A stretch of 64,000 nucleotides of DNA from Streptomyces sp. NRRL F-6492 (GTDB lineage Bacteria; Actinomycetota; Actinomycetes; Streptomycetales; Streptomycetaceae), in assembly GCF_001280125.1 (NCBI RefSeq), contig NZ_LGEG01000244.1, forward strand, positions 1 through 64,000, in the 5' to 3' direction. Position 1 is the stretch's first letter, and every line of letters begins with the position of its first letter. The notes under the pieces were generated by a model that worked only from the letters and a program-made list of their open reading frames with translations, was not told the origin of the DNA and did no database searches. The translations under genes were made by a program, and so were the position numbers. Shown one piece after another: positions 7,708-15,060 of this stretch.

Positions 7708-8127
7708 TCATCGACCGCGAGCAGCCGCACCTTCCGTCAGGTCGGTGACACGCCGGGCGGTCACCAGGTAGCCCGCGAACCTGACATCCGGCCTGGCCTT
7801 CGCCCACCCGTCTGCCTTCTCCACCGGTACCAGTACGGTCGTGCCCGGAACGGGGTAGTTCACCTTGTCCGTGGCACCCGGGGGCACCCCGTAACGGCAG
7901 TGCACCTCGTCGATCGACACCACCTCCACCGAGGTGGGCGCGTGTCCCTCGTCCTGGCCGTGATGCTCTTCGCAGAAGTCAATCTCATCCGCGCGTTCGG
8001 CACCGACGATGTCGGCATAGTCCTCCGGATCGACCTCCAGCAGCGTCCACGAGACAACGTCCCCCGGCTTGAAATTCTCTCCGCAGCACTGCATCTGCCA
8101 GTCATCGACCCAAATCGTCAACGTCAT
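7708..8127 (-). CDS. DUF6578-like hypothetical protein
   Basis: A 139-residue protein starting MTLTIWVDDWQMQCCGENF. Its start, with a paired Cys and GDVVSW, matches what I recall of DUF6578 proteins common in Streptomyces. The C-terminal half contains the strands GTTVLVPVEKADGW and RFAGYLVTARRVTDL. No membrane segment is present. The ATG at 8127 was chosen because the upstream codons are low complexity. It is the leftmost gene of the element, with unknown role, on the minus strand with two other small genes. Confidence 0.65.
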   Translation of the reverse strand: MTLTIWVDDWQMQCCGENFKPGDVVSWTLLEVDPEDYADIVGAERADEIDFCEEHHGQDEGHAPTSVEVVSIDEVHCRYGVPPGATDKVNYPVPGTTVLVPVEKADGWAKARPDVRFAGYLVTARRVTDLTEGAAARGR

Positions 8128-8198
8128 GGCGTCATTGTCCACCGAGCGACCCACGCTCAAGAGGGCCTCGGACAGGACTGCCAGCGGTGGCAGTGCTG

Positions 8199-8384
8199 TC
8201 AAGGAGAGATGTCGGGCCGGCCCGGGGCTTGCCGCCCTTCGGCAGCCAACTCTTCGCTTTCCAGAGCCGCGATGGCGCGCCGACGCCACCTGACCGTCAG
8301 CACCGTGGCGACCACACCTGCGAGTAGGGCCATGGCGACGCTGCCCCACACCACGGCGGCAATCGCGTACCCGAGTGTCTCCAA
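8199..8384 (-). CDS. Small single-pass membrane protein
   Basis: A 61-residue protein with one clear transmembrane helix (residues 4-31, METLGYAIAAVVWGSVAMAL onward). It is followed by a positively charged RWRRRAIAALE stretch, giving an N-out/C-in topology. It lies 6 bp downstream of the 89-residue gene on the same strand, suggesting co-transcription. Function is unknown. Confidence 0.5.
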   Translation of the reverse strand: METLGYAIAAVVWGSVAMALLAGVVATVLTVRWRRRAIAALESEELAAEGRQAPGRPDISP

Positions 8385-8390
8385 AGCCTT

Positions 8391-8660
8391 TCACGCTCCC
8401 GCTTCGTCATCTTCGTCGCTGCCCACGGTCTCCAACAAACGCCGCCTCGCCTGCTCCAGGCGGCCGACGTAGTCAGGCATGAACACCTCGGGCAGAGTCG
8501 TCTCCAACGTTCCGGAAATCGCGTAGATCCCCGACCAGGCCGCCCGGTCCGGCACGATGGCGTCCAGCTTGTCGGACTGCATCATGACTTCATACAGCCA
8601 GTCAGACAGGACGAATGCCTGGTCACGCGTGAGTTTGATGATCACAGGTTCTTCGTCCAC
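8391..8660 (-). CDS. Hypothetical protein in AICE accessory region
   Basis: An 89-residue, mostly helical acidic protein from the GTG at 8660. Its sequence includes IKLTRDQAFVLSDWLYEVM and LEQARRRLLETVGSDEDDEAGA. Codon composition is coding-like, and it is the first gene of a small minus-strand group with the membrane protein and the DUF6578-like gene. No family recognised. Confidence 0.6.
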   Translation of the reverse strand: MDEEPVIIKLTRDQAFVLSDWLYEVMMQSDKLDAIVPDRAAWSGIYAISGTLETTLPEVFMPDYVGRLEQARRRLLETVGSDEDDEAGA

Positions 8661-8771
8661 ACGGTGACCGTACAGCCAAGGTCGGAAGAGCGGCTGTGGA
8701 CTGGAGTTGTTCTGGAGCGAGCGACCTACAGGCGTCGCCCGCGTCCGGCATGACGATTCGAGCCACGGACG

Positions 8772-9533
8772 TCAGTGCCGGTTGATCGGAACCTCGTAGA
8801 CGATCTCGCACAGGGAAGCAGGTACGACGATGTCCGCCGTCTCTACGGGCCTGCCCTGATCGCTGTAGTACGTCCGCCGGATGTGTGTGACGAGCGCGGC
8901 CTTCTGGATCCCGAGAAGTGACGCCTCCTCTGCGGTGGCCTGCCGTGGTTCGGGCTGCTCGACGGCATGGCTGACCGTGACGCCGATCTCGGCCATCCGG
9001 TTCACGACGCCAGCCCCGGCGTGAGGCCCACCCTCAGGAAGGACGATGAGCGTCCCGCCGGTGAGGTCGTACGGCTCCCAGCTCGTCGACAACTGCATGG
9101 GTCGCCCGTCGGTAAGGAACTCATACAACGTACGGACGCAAAGGGCACCCTCGGTGATGCCGAGCCGCGCCGCGATCTCCGCCGGCGCCGGAACCTTGGC
9201 CTCGGTCCGGCTCTCCCAGTCCCCCTGCTTACCCAAGGCCTTCATGTCAACCCGGAACGGCGAACCGCCACCCTGCTCGCGCGCTGACGAGCGGACCACG
9301 CGCACACGCTGACGAGGCTCCGCGACGTACGTTCCGGATCCCGCCCGCCCCTCAAGAACCCCTTGGGAGATCAGCAGCTCCTGCGCCCGACGGACGACGT
9401 TCTCGCCGACGCCGCACTCCTGGCCGATCTGGGCACGCGAGGGGAGCCGGTCTCCAGGCTCCCACTCGTGCTCCGCGATCCTCCGCCGGAGTTCGTCAGC
9501 GATGCGGAGATACGGCGGCTGCTGCTCAGGCAT
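8772..9533 (-). CDS. GntR family regulator with UTRA domain
   Basis: A 253-residue HutC-type regulator. The winged helix spans residues 7-72 (YLRIADELRRRIAEHEWEPGDRLPSR...GVGENVVRRAQELLISQGVLEGRAGSGTYV). The UTRA domain follows from about residue 105 to the end, with TLYEFLTDGRPMQLSTSWEP and RRTYYSDQGRPVETADIVVP. The start at 9533 lies next to a pair of 12-bp palindromes in the divergent promoter region, so autoregulation and control of the rightward small-gene operon are likely. It is one of three GntR regulators in the element. Confidence 0.9.
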   Translation of the reverse strand: MPEQQPPYLRIADELRRRIAEHEWEPGDRLPSRAQIGQECGVGENVVRRAQELLISQGVLEGRAGSGTYVAEPRQRVRVVRSSAREQGGGSPFRVDMKALGKQGDWESRTEAKVPAPAEIAARLGITEGALCVRTLYEFLTDGRPMQLSTSWEPYDLTGGTLIVLPEGGPHAGAGVVNRMAEIGVTVSHAVEQPEPRQATAEEASLLGIQKAALVTHIRRTYYSDQGRPVETADIVVPASLCEIVYEVPINRH

Positions 9534-9542
9534 ATGGAAAAT

Positions 9543-9573
9543 CTAGTCCACTAGCCCTAATCTAGTTAACTAG
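9543..9573. promoter_or_regulatory. Double palindromic operator CTAGTCCACTAG / CTAGTTAACTAG
   Basis: Two 12-bp dyads with the same CTAGT..ACTAG arms start 19 bp apart (9543 and 9562). They lie between the divergent GntR gene (start 9533) and the operon starting at 9613. This is a typical arrangement for a dimeric GntR repressor controlling both directions. The binding protein is inferred from adjacency. Confidence 0.65.
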
Positions 9574-9612
9574 CTTCACGCAAAGTGATCCCTTGGTGAC
9601 GGAGGCTCTCCT

Positions 9613-9891
9613 GTGCCCGCTTCGACAGCAAGCGCGGAGGACATCGCCGCCAGGTTGTCCGCCCTCGGACTCACCACGCGCGTGGAGGAGCACGCCCGTC
9701 ACACGTGGATCGAAGCGGAGGTGCCGGAATCGCTCCCCGCCGAGACATGGCGGGAGGCCTTGGAAGTGGTGGCGGAGGCCGATCGATTCGGACTCCAGGC
9801 CAGCAGCTTGAGCGGCCGCACCTTATGGGCCGCCGTACACAGAACGGTCCCCGCGACGGGCGCTGTCCGGGGACCTGGCCATCAGCGATAG
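9613..9891 (+). CDS. Hypothetical protein, first gene of small accessory operon
   Basis: A 92-residue protein from the GTG at 9613, with the alpha/beta-looking core SAEDIAARLSALGLTTRVEEHARHTWIEAEVPESLP and WREALEVVAEADRFGL. The sequence ends with a less ordered tail. It lies directly downstream of the double operator and heads a tightly packed run of small genes ending at 11428. The role is unknown; such genes are common in AICE accessory regions of Streptomyces. Confidence 0.6.
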   Translation: MPASTASAEDIAARLSALGLTTRVEEHARHTWIEAEVPESLPAETWREALEVVAEADRFGLQASSLSGRTLWAAVHRTVPATGAVRGPGHQR

Positions 9892-9903
9892 GAGCTGATC
9901 AGC

Positions 9904-9990
9904 GTGTTAAACCGTATCCGCCGTGCAGTTGGGCGCACCAGAGTGCGTCCTTTAGGGACGCCGTGCTTCGTGCCGCCGGAGGTCAACTGA
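9904..9990 (+). CDS. 28-residue peptide with two TTA codons
   Basis: A short reading frame GTG TTA AAC ... ending in TGA at 9990, preceded by the RBS AGGAGCT about 7 nt upstream. It encodes a basic peptide (MLNRIRRAVGRTRVRPLGTP followed by CFVPPEVN). Its stop codon overlaps the start of the next gene by one base (TGATG), implying translational coupling. Codons 2 and 17 are TTA, the rare bldA-dependent Leu codon, so it could act as a leader peptide that gates translation of the downstream genes. Too short for homology-based support. Confidence 0.45.
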   Translation: MLNRIRRAVGRTRVRPLGTPCFVPPEVN

Positions 9991-10166
9991 TGCATGTGAA
10001 AGCCGTCCCCTACCGATCGAGCTCGTGTCGGATCGGCACGCACCACGAGTGTGCACAGTCCTCGCCGTCCCTGGCGCCGGTCGGCGTCCCCGTGATCTAC
10101 GAGGCGTGCGACTGCCCCTGCCACCCGGCGGCTGGCCGGGAAGCGCCGGAGGAGGCGACCTCATGA
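9990..10166 (+). CDS. Small Cys/His-rich protein
   Basis: A 58-residue protein from the ATG at 9990. It has Cys/His pairs in CRIGTHHEC and CDCPCH, which could bind a metal such as zinc. It overlaps the previous stop by 1 bp and the next start by 4 bp (ATGA), so it is embedded in a translationally coupled series. Its family is not known to me; similar small Cys-rich proteins recur in Streptomyces accessory operons. Confidence 0.6.
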   Translation: MHVKAVPYRSSSCRIGTHHECAQSSPSLAPVGVPVIYEACDCPCHPAAGREAPEEATS

Positions 10167-10426
10167 GGAGCTGGACGCCGAGCGGTGCGCTGGCCTCCAG
10201 CGTCGAGATCACCTCGGCCAACGTCCAGCGGGGCGACGTCATCCAGATCGGCGGCCAGCCGTGCCGCGTGGCCGACCTCATCCAACTTCCGGGCGGTGCG
10301 AAGCGCCTCTTCTTCGAGTCGGGCGAACTGCTGACCATGCACTCCCGAACCCGGCTCATCGCCTTGAGGATGCAGAGAGTTGGTGATCAGCGCCGTGGCC
10401 TCTCGCCGTCACGTCATCGCCGATGA
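10163..10426 (+). CDS. Hypothetical small beta-barrel-like protein
   Basis: An 87-residue protein from the ATG at 10163 (4-bp overlap with the upstream stop). The core VQRGDVIQIGGQPCRVADLI followed by LPGGAKRLFFESGELLTM alternates like an SH3-type small barrel. Its last 15-16 codons overlap the start of the following GntR gene in another frame, so the C-terminal end (RRGLSPSRHRR) is low complexity. No function can be assigned. Confidence 0.6.
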   Translation: MRSWTPSGALASSVEITSANVQRGDVIQIGGQPCRVADLIQLPGGAKRLFFESGELLTMHSRTRLIALRMQRVGDQRRGLSPSRHRR

Positions 10427-11090
10427 CCTCAGGGCCCAGATCTCGACCGGCCGCTTCAAGGCCGGCGACCGCCTGCCCTCCGAAGCCCAACTCGCCGCCC
10501 GCTACACGGTCAGCACACCGACCCTGCGGAGCGCCCTCGCACTCCTCCAGGCGGAAGGCCTCGTCGAAAAGGTCCACGGCAAGGGCAACTTCGTCCGTCT
10601 CCCTCTTCGCACGATCAAGTACATCGGGGGCGGCCTTACACCACCGACTCCGGCTCTGCAGATCAGCATCCGCGCCACCAAAATCCGGGCACGCGGCCAC
10701 CTGTCCACCTTGCTGCGAGTGCCAGCAGGGAGCCCCCTCACCGAATTCCACTGCCTGAGCCACGACGACACCTCCCCGCACAGCCTGGCCCGCGTCTACA
10801 TCCCTCGCGATCTGGCGCCGGCTGTCATACCGGACGAGTCGACTTGGCCCGCAACCATGGCGACACCACTAGCCGAGATCGAGGAGAGGCTCTGCGCTCG
10901 CCTCCCCACCCCGGTGGAAGCAGCAACCCTCCGAATCAGCCCGACCCTTGCTGTTCTGGCTGTCACCCGCGTAGCGACTGATACCGCCGGCCGCGTCGTG
11001 GAGGCAGCGCTCCTGGCCCTCCCCGGCGACCGTGCGGAAGCCGTCTTCGCCACCCACTACACGGCCGACAACAGGAGGGTCGAACGATGA
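10383..11090 (+). CDS. GntR family regulator
   Basis: A 235-residue regulator with an N-terminal winged helix at residues 5-70 (SRRHVIADDLRAQISTGRFK, GDRLPSEAQLAARYTVSTPTLRSALALLQAEGLVEKVHGKGNFV) and a UTRA-like C-terminal domain. The start is the GTG at 10383 with a weak GAGAG RBS; a TTG at 10380 is an alternative. It overlaps the upstream gene by 44 bp and the downstream gene by 4 bp (ATGA), so it is part of the operon from 9613. Its targets are unknown; it may regulate this same accessory operon. Confidence 0.85.
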   Translation: MISAVASRRHVIADDLRAQISTGRFKAGDRLPSEAQLAARYTVSTPTLRSALALLQAEGLVEKVHGKGNFVRLPLRTIKYIGGGLTPPTPALQISIRATKIRARGHLSTLLRVPAGSPLTEFHCLSHDDTSPHSLARVYIPRDLAPAVIPDESTWPATMATPLAEIEERLCARLPTPVEAATLRISPTLAVLAVTRVATDTAGRVVEAALLALPGDRAEAVFATHYTADNRRVER

Positions 11091-11428
11091 CGCCCCACAA
11101 CGAGCTCCGACTCCTCCCGTGGTCAGGCCCCGACGGCAAGCCCTGCTTCCTGAGCACTGACACCAGCGACGGCCCCGTGTCTCGACTGGCCGACTACACC
11201 GAAACCACCCAACTCGCCGTCGGCACAGAGCTCCTGGAGCACGCCCAGAAAGTACTCATCGACGAGACGTCGGATCTGGAAGAACTCCGCCTCTTGGCGT
11301 CGGACCTCGCTGGCGCCCTACGAGACGCACTCCGCGTAGCCACAAGCCGCGGCCACCGCCTCCCGGCCACTCCCGCTCATGAGGGCGACGACGAAGGGCC
11401 GCGGCTACCCGCTGCGGCCTTCTGCTAG
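11087..11428 (+). CDS. Hypothetical protein, last gene of the accessory operon
   Basis: A 113-residue protein starting with ATG overlapping the GntR stop. The N-terminal half (LRLLPWSGPDGKPCFLSTDT) looks like strands. The middle (GTELLEHAQKVLIDETSDLEELRLLASDLAGALRDALRVA) is helical, with a disordered C-terminus. Similar small proteins follow GntR genes in other Streptomyces genomes, to my recollection. A strong terminator ends the transcription unit. Confidence 0.65.
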   Translation: MTPHNELRLLPWSGPDGKPCFLSTDTSDGPVSRLADYTETTQLAVGTELLEHAQKVLIDETSDLEELRLLASDLAGALRDALRVATSRGHRLPATPAHEGDDEGPRLPAAAFC

Positions 11429-11443
11429 CAACGCATCACCAGC

Positions 11444-11481
11444 GCAGAGAAGCCCCGGGCCAGAGCCCGGGGCTTCTCTGC
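11444..11481 (+). terminator. Strong terminator closing the accessory operon
   Basis: GCAGAGAAGCCCCGGGC pairs with GCCCGGGGCTTCTCTGC, a 17-bp perfect stem with a 4-nt loop. It marks the boundary between the GntR operon and the lower-G+C TIR cassette. Confidence 0.85.
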
Positions 11482-11621
11482 ACACAGCGCCGGAGAACGC
11501 ATGCCATGAGAGCAATGTCGCTGGTCAGCCACCCACTCAGCCTGATGCGCCTCCGGAGGGTAGGTGTTCAGCGACCATCCCTGCCTCGCAGGAGCCCTGA
11601 CCGTCCGCTCAATCGCGGCAC

Positions 11622-11652
11622 GCGTTTCGCGCACTACGCGCGCGCGAAACGC
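11622..11652. promoter_or_regulatory. Inverted repeat upstream of the TIR cassette
   Basis: GCGTTTCGCGC and GCGCGAAACGC form an 11-bp perfect inverted repeat around a 9-nt spacer, about 140 bp before the TIR gene. It is the main structured feature of the 311-bp gap at 11482-11792. It could be an operator controlling the cassette or a small hairpin; no regulator can be assigned. Confidence 0.5.
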
Positions 11653-11792
11653 TAACCTAGCAGTCGGACGTCTCCGGCATGGGATACAGGTGTTCAATGT
11701 CAGGCTGCCGGCCACCAGCCAGTGGGTCGATCACAGTGCGACTAAAGGATGCAGCAACACCTCTTTAGCGGAGCAGGGAAAGTGGGGGCACT

Positions 11793-12773
11793 TTGGGCGA
11801 ACTGTGGGGCAAGGCCGCGCTCGGAAAGATCTTCATCTCGCACTCCTCGGCCGACAAGTCATTCATTCGCAGCCGCATCGTTGCCCCTCTGGAGAAGTTG
11901 GGATACAAGACATGGCTCGATGAAAAAGAGTTGATGCCAGGAGATCCCCTGCCACGTCGGGTGGCTCAAGGGATACGCGAAGCGAAGGTTCTGATCGTGG
12001 TTGTGTCGATCTCCTCCGTCAAGTCGGACTGGCTGAGATACGAGCTCAACGTGGCGGTAGACCTGATGATCAAGGGAAGCCTCCGCCTGGTCCCTGTGAT
12101 CATCGATCAGGTGCAGATTCCCTCCGAGCTTGAAAGCCTTCTTTACGCAGATATGCGAAAGGGGATGCGCGGCGGCTTCAAAAAGATTGCCACAGCCCTT
12201 GAATACGAGGCGGCACGGTACCCTAAACCGGCCTCTCAAGTGTCTGTAGCTTCCGAATTCAGCTATCTCCGCGGCCAAGCGTATGAAACCATCCTGGCCG
12301 ACGAAGCTGGCCGTGGCTTCTTTCATGCCTGGACGGACGTATCTGCCACGCGATCGATCAACTGGTCAGGATTTACTGTGCTTAACGTTGACGTGCGCGT
12401 TGACATGGTGCACAACTACGTCAATCGTAATGTCTTCGACTCTAGTGACCTCGATGACTGGATGGCGCAACTTGACGAGACCTCGGTTGACTTCGCGCTG
12501 CTAATCTTTGAGGGCGACATCAAACCTGAAGCAACCGCCAGTTTCAGCCAGCCGAAAGAATCCGTTTGGGTACAGACCTTCCCCGAAAGCCTTCTGACCG
12601 GAAGCCGTTCACATATCATTATTGAGGCCGGTGCCGAAAAGTCGCCAGAGCAGATCGAGAAGAGCCTGCGAGATGCCGTTAAGGTGATGACAAAGCGTGT
12701 TGCCAATCGCAGGCCGTCGATTTTAGAGGCAACAGGGATGGATACCCAATTGAGGGAATCATCGCCTGAATGA
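11793..12773 (+). CDS. TIR domain protein with unknown C-terminal domain
   Basis: A 326-residue protein. Residues 12-105 form a TIR domain: the strand KIFISHSSAD (12-21), then GYKTWLDEKELMPGD, then VLIVVVSISSVKSDWLRYEL. Glu84 in WLRYEL aligns with the catalytic Glu of NADase TIR domains, so NAD+ cleavage or signalling is plausible. The C-terminal 200 residues (with DEAGRGFFHAWTDVSA and SVDFALLIFEGDIKPE) are not recognised and may be a sensor. The start is the TTG at 11793, immediately before the domain; the RBS is weak. Codon 311 is TTA. G+C is clearly lower than in flanking genes, indicating foreign origin. Predicted immune effector. Confidence 0.8.
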   Translation: MGELWGKAALGKIFISHSSADKSFIRSRIVAPLEKLGYKTWLDEKELMPGDPLPRRVAQGIREAKVLIVVVSISSVKSDWLRYELNVAVDLMIKGSLRLVPVIIDQVQIPSELESLLYADMRKGMRGGFKKIATALEYEAARYPKPASQVSVASEFSYLRGQAYETILADEAGRGFFHAWTDVSATRSINWSGFTVLNVDVRVDMVHNYVNRNVFDSSDLDDWMAQLDETSVDFALLIFEGDIKPEATASFSQPKESVWVQTFPESLLTGSRSHIIIEAGAEKSPEQIEKSLRDAVKVMTKRVANRRPSILEATGMDTQLRESSPE

Positions 12774-12958
12774 CAGGTTCGCGCTCCAGATCATTCGTCG
12801 CCCTATTTGTTGCACGGACGCCGCGTGCGCGGATCTCAGCCCACCTTGCCACCACAGCCCAAAGTAGCGTCTGAGTACGTCTGACTCAGACCGGCCACGT
12901 GTGGACCGCAGCCTGTTGGCCATCCCCGACCCGTGACTTCCCAAAGTAGATTGGCGCC

Positions 12959-14509
12959 ATGGAACAGATGTACAACCTGGAAGACGTTTTCAAGCTCAAC
13001 GGAGTGCCCGACATTACCTTTGTTCGGCCGGTTGAGTTCCCACGCCTCCTTGTGGCGCTTAGGACTAACGGACGTGGGGTTGTAATTGAAGGGCCCTCGG
13101 GGATCGGCAAGACGAGTGCGGTGACTAAGGCTCTCGAAGAGCTCGGAATCCAGGCCGATGTCCTGACTCTCAGCGCCCGCAAAAAGGCCGATCTTGAGCT
13201 CATTAATGAACTTCCCGATATCGATTCCGCCGGCCTTGTGGTCATCGACGACTTTCATAGGCTTGATCCAAGCATCAAGCTAAGGATTGCGGACTATCTG
13301 AAGGTCCTCGCGGACGAGGAGCGAGCCGACACCAAGATCGTAATTATTGGCATCAATCGGGCCGGTGAGTCACTAATTTCGTTCGCGCCCGACCTTTCTG
13401 GGCGAATCGAAATTATCAAGTTCGAGGTCAATCCCGATGATCGCGTCGAGGAGCTCATCCGCAAGGGGTGCCAGGCGTTGCATATCGAGTTTCCCTTCGA
13501 AAAGGAGATCGTCCATTCAGCGGACGGGAGTTTCAACATTGCCCAGATGCTCTGCCATGACGCCTGCCTTGCTGGTGGAGTGATGGGCACCCAAGACGAC
13601 TTCTCCTCTCTTTCGACATCTTTCGAGTTGATTAGGGAGCGTGTTCTTGATCGACTCAACACTTCGTTCTATCGTCGTGCAGAAACTTTCGCCAAAGGGA
13701 AGAAGCTGCGGCGCGAAGGAAGGGCACCTTACCTGCAGATCCTCAAATGGCTTTCGGAGTCCGAAGAGTGGACTATCGACATGGATCGAGAATTGTCCAA
13801 GCGCCCTTCCCTGCGGGGTAGCGTGGGGCAAGTGGTCGAGAAGGGACACTTGGCTAACCTGTTGGACGAGATCGACTCAATCCGAGACCTCTTGCACTAT
13901 GATAGTGAGGCCCGGGTACTGGCAGTCGAAGATCCGAAATTCTTTTTCTTCATCAAAAACCTCTCTTGGAATAAGTTCGCTGAGCGGCTCGGGTATCTGG
14001 ATGTGACGTTCTCATCTCGGTACGACTTTGCACTCTCTTTCGCAGGGAGCGATAGAGATGTTGCGCGATTGCTTTTCGATGCTCTTTCCGAGATGGAATT
14101 CGAGGTCTTCTACGACGCTCACGAGCAAGACCGCATTCTGGCGGCCAACGTTGAAGAGTACCTCGCTCCAATCTATAAGAGCGAGGCGACCTACGTAGTT
14201 GCAGTTCTGGGCGAGGATTATCCAAAAAGGATTTGGACTAAGTTCGAATCAGAGCAGTTCCAAACGCGATTTGGCGAAAATTCCGTCATTCCTGTCTGGT
14301 TCGCTGATACCGAATACGGCATCTTTGATACATCGCGTAGTTACGGCGGAGAAGTTGTCGATCGTAACCAGCCCTTGGAGCCGCAGGTTGATAGGATCGC
14401 CGCCCTACTGGCCGCGAAAGTCAAGGAGCATCGCATCCAGGGCAACAATGGATCGCTAGGAGCCGAGCAATTGAGCCTTCCCGACTCAGAAGAAGAGGTG
14501 TCAGAATAA
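12959..14509 (+). CDS. P-loop ATPase fused to C-terminal TIR domain
   Basis: A 516-residue two-domain protein. A Walker A motif (GPSGIGKTS, 45-53) and Walker B motif (LVVIDDFHRL, 93-102) define an N-terminal AAA+/STAND-like NTPase. A helical region spans roughly 190-350. A TIR domain begins near residue 355 (YDFALSFAGSDRDVARLLFD) and retains the candidate catalytic Glu430 in WTKFES. This fits NTPase-switch immune proteins, where ligand sensing drives oligomerisation and TIR NADase activation. It may have its own leaderless promoter (TAGATT about 10 nt upstream of the ATG). It is coupled to the next gene by a 1-bp overlap (TAATG). Low G+C for the genome. Confidence 0.8.
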   Translation: MEQMYNLEDVFKLNGVPDITFVRPVEFPRLLVALRTNGRGVVIEGPSGIGKTSAVTKALEELGIQADVLTLSARKKADLELINELPDIDSAGLVVIDDFHRLDPSIKLRIADYLKVLADEERADTKIVIIGINRAGESLISFAPDLSGRIEIIKFEVNPDDRVEELIRKGCQALHIEFPFEKEIVHSADGSFNIAQMLCHDACLAGGVMGTQDDFSSLSTSFELIRERVLDRLNTSFYRRAETFAKGKKLRREGRAPYLQILKWLSESEEWTIDMDRELSKRPSLRGSVGQVVEKGHLANLLDEIDSIRDLLHYDSEARVLAVEDPKFFFFIKNLSWNKFAERLGYLDVTFSSRYDFALSFAGSDRDVARLLFDALSEMEFEVFYDAHEQDRILAANVEEYLAPIYKSEATYVVAVLGEDYPKRIWTKFESEQFQTRFGENSVIPVWFADTEYGIFDTSRSYGGEVVDRNQPLEPQVDRIAALLAAKVKEHRIQGNNGSLGAEQLSLPDSEEEVSE

Positions 14510-15033
14510 TGCGAGCGCCGTCTAGTATCGACGTGAAGCTGAATCTGAAGTTCTTTGAGATCAGCGGCACGTGGCAGCCTAATGATGCTGAGCGCCGGGC
14601 AGCTTGGGACCTATACGTTGAGCTGATCACAAGGGTCACCATTGCACCGATGCGGCAAGATGAGGGATTGCTGCGAGAGGCGCTAACCAGCGTCTATTCC
14701 ATCTTCGCCAGTACGCGAGAAATCCTCAAGCGTTATGGTCCTGAAGTTGCCGAGCCGAAGAAGAATGGACAATACAATTTCGCCTTCCTCGCCATAGCTC
14801 TGCTGAACTACGAACTCCGGCCCATTCTTTCGAAATGGCATCCCGAGCTGGAACAGTGGGAGACACTGCAAGAGCCTGCCGTATCGCGTCGTGAGCATGA
14901 AGCGGCCTGGAGCCGCAGCGTGGAACTTAGAGAAGAGCTCAGCAATATGCGGAGGACCATCATGGTCTACGCAAACACTTTGGGTGCTGCATGCGGTGTC
15001 CCTGATCTCTCTTCCGCTGTGCCTGAAGCATGA
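14509..15033 (+). CDS. Helical protein coupled to the ATPase-TIR gene, unknown family
   Basis: A 174-residue, largely alpha-helical protein translated by a 1-bp stop/start overlap with the ATPase-TIR gene, which implies a 1:1 partner. Recognisable features are the strand-like start SIDVKLNLKFFEISGTWQPN, then AAWDLYVELITRVT, LREALTSVYSIFASTREILK and the conserved-looking ELRPILSKWHPELEQWE. No catalytic motif or membrane segment is visible. The context suggests a sensor, regulator or inhibitor of the ATPase-TIR protein. Lower G+C than the genome, as in its two neighbours. I do not recognise the family. Confidence 0.65.
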   Translation: MRAPSSIDVKLNLKFFEISGTWQPNDAERRAAWDLYVELITRVTIAPMRQDEGLLREALTSVYSIFASTREILKRYGPEVAEPKKNGQYNFAFLAIALLNYELRPILSKWHPELEQWETLQEPAVSRREHEAAWSRSVELREELSNMRRTIMVYANTLGAACGVPDLSSAVPEA

Positions 15034-15060
15034 AAAATGCTGGCAGTGCCTAGAGGTAGA

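Noticed and set aside
11622..11652. parS-like site because of GTTTC/GAAAC arms
   Set aside because: The half-sites are separated far more than the 14-bp parS of Streptomyces, and no ParAB genes are nearby.
11560..15060. Classical Thoeris (ThsA/ThsB) assignment for the TIR cassette
   Set aside because: No SIR2 or macro-domain effector is encoded; the ATPase is fused to a second TIR, so the architecture differs.
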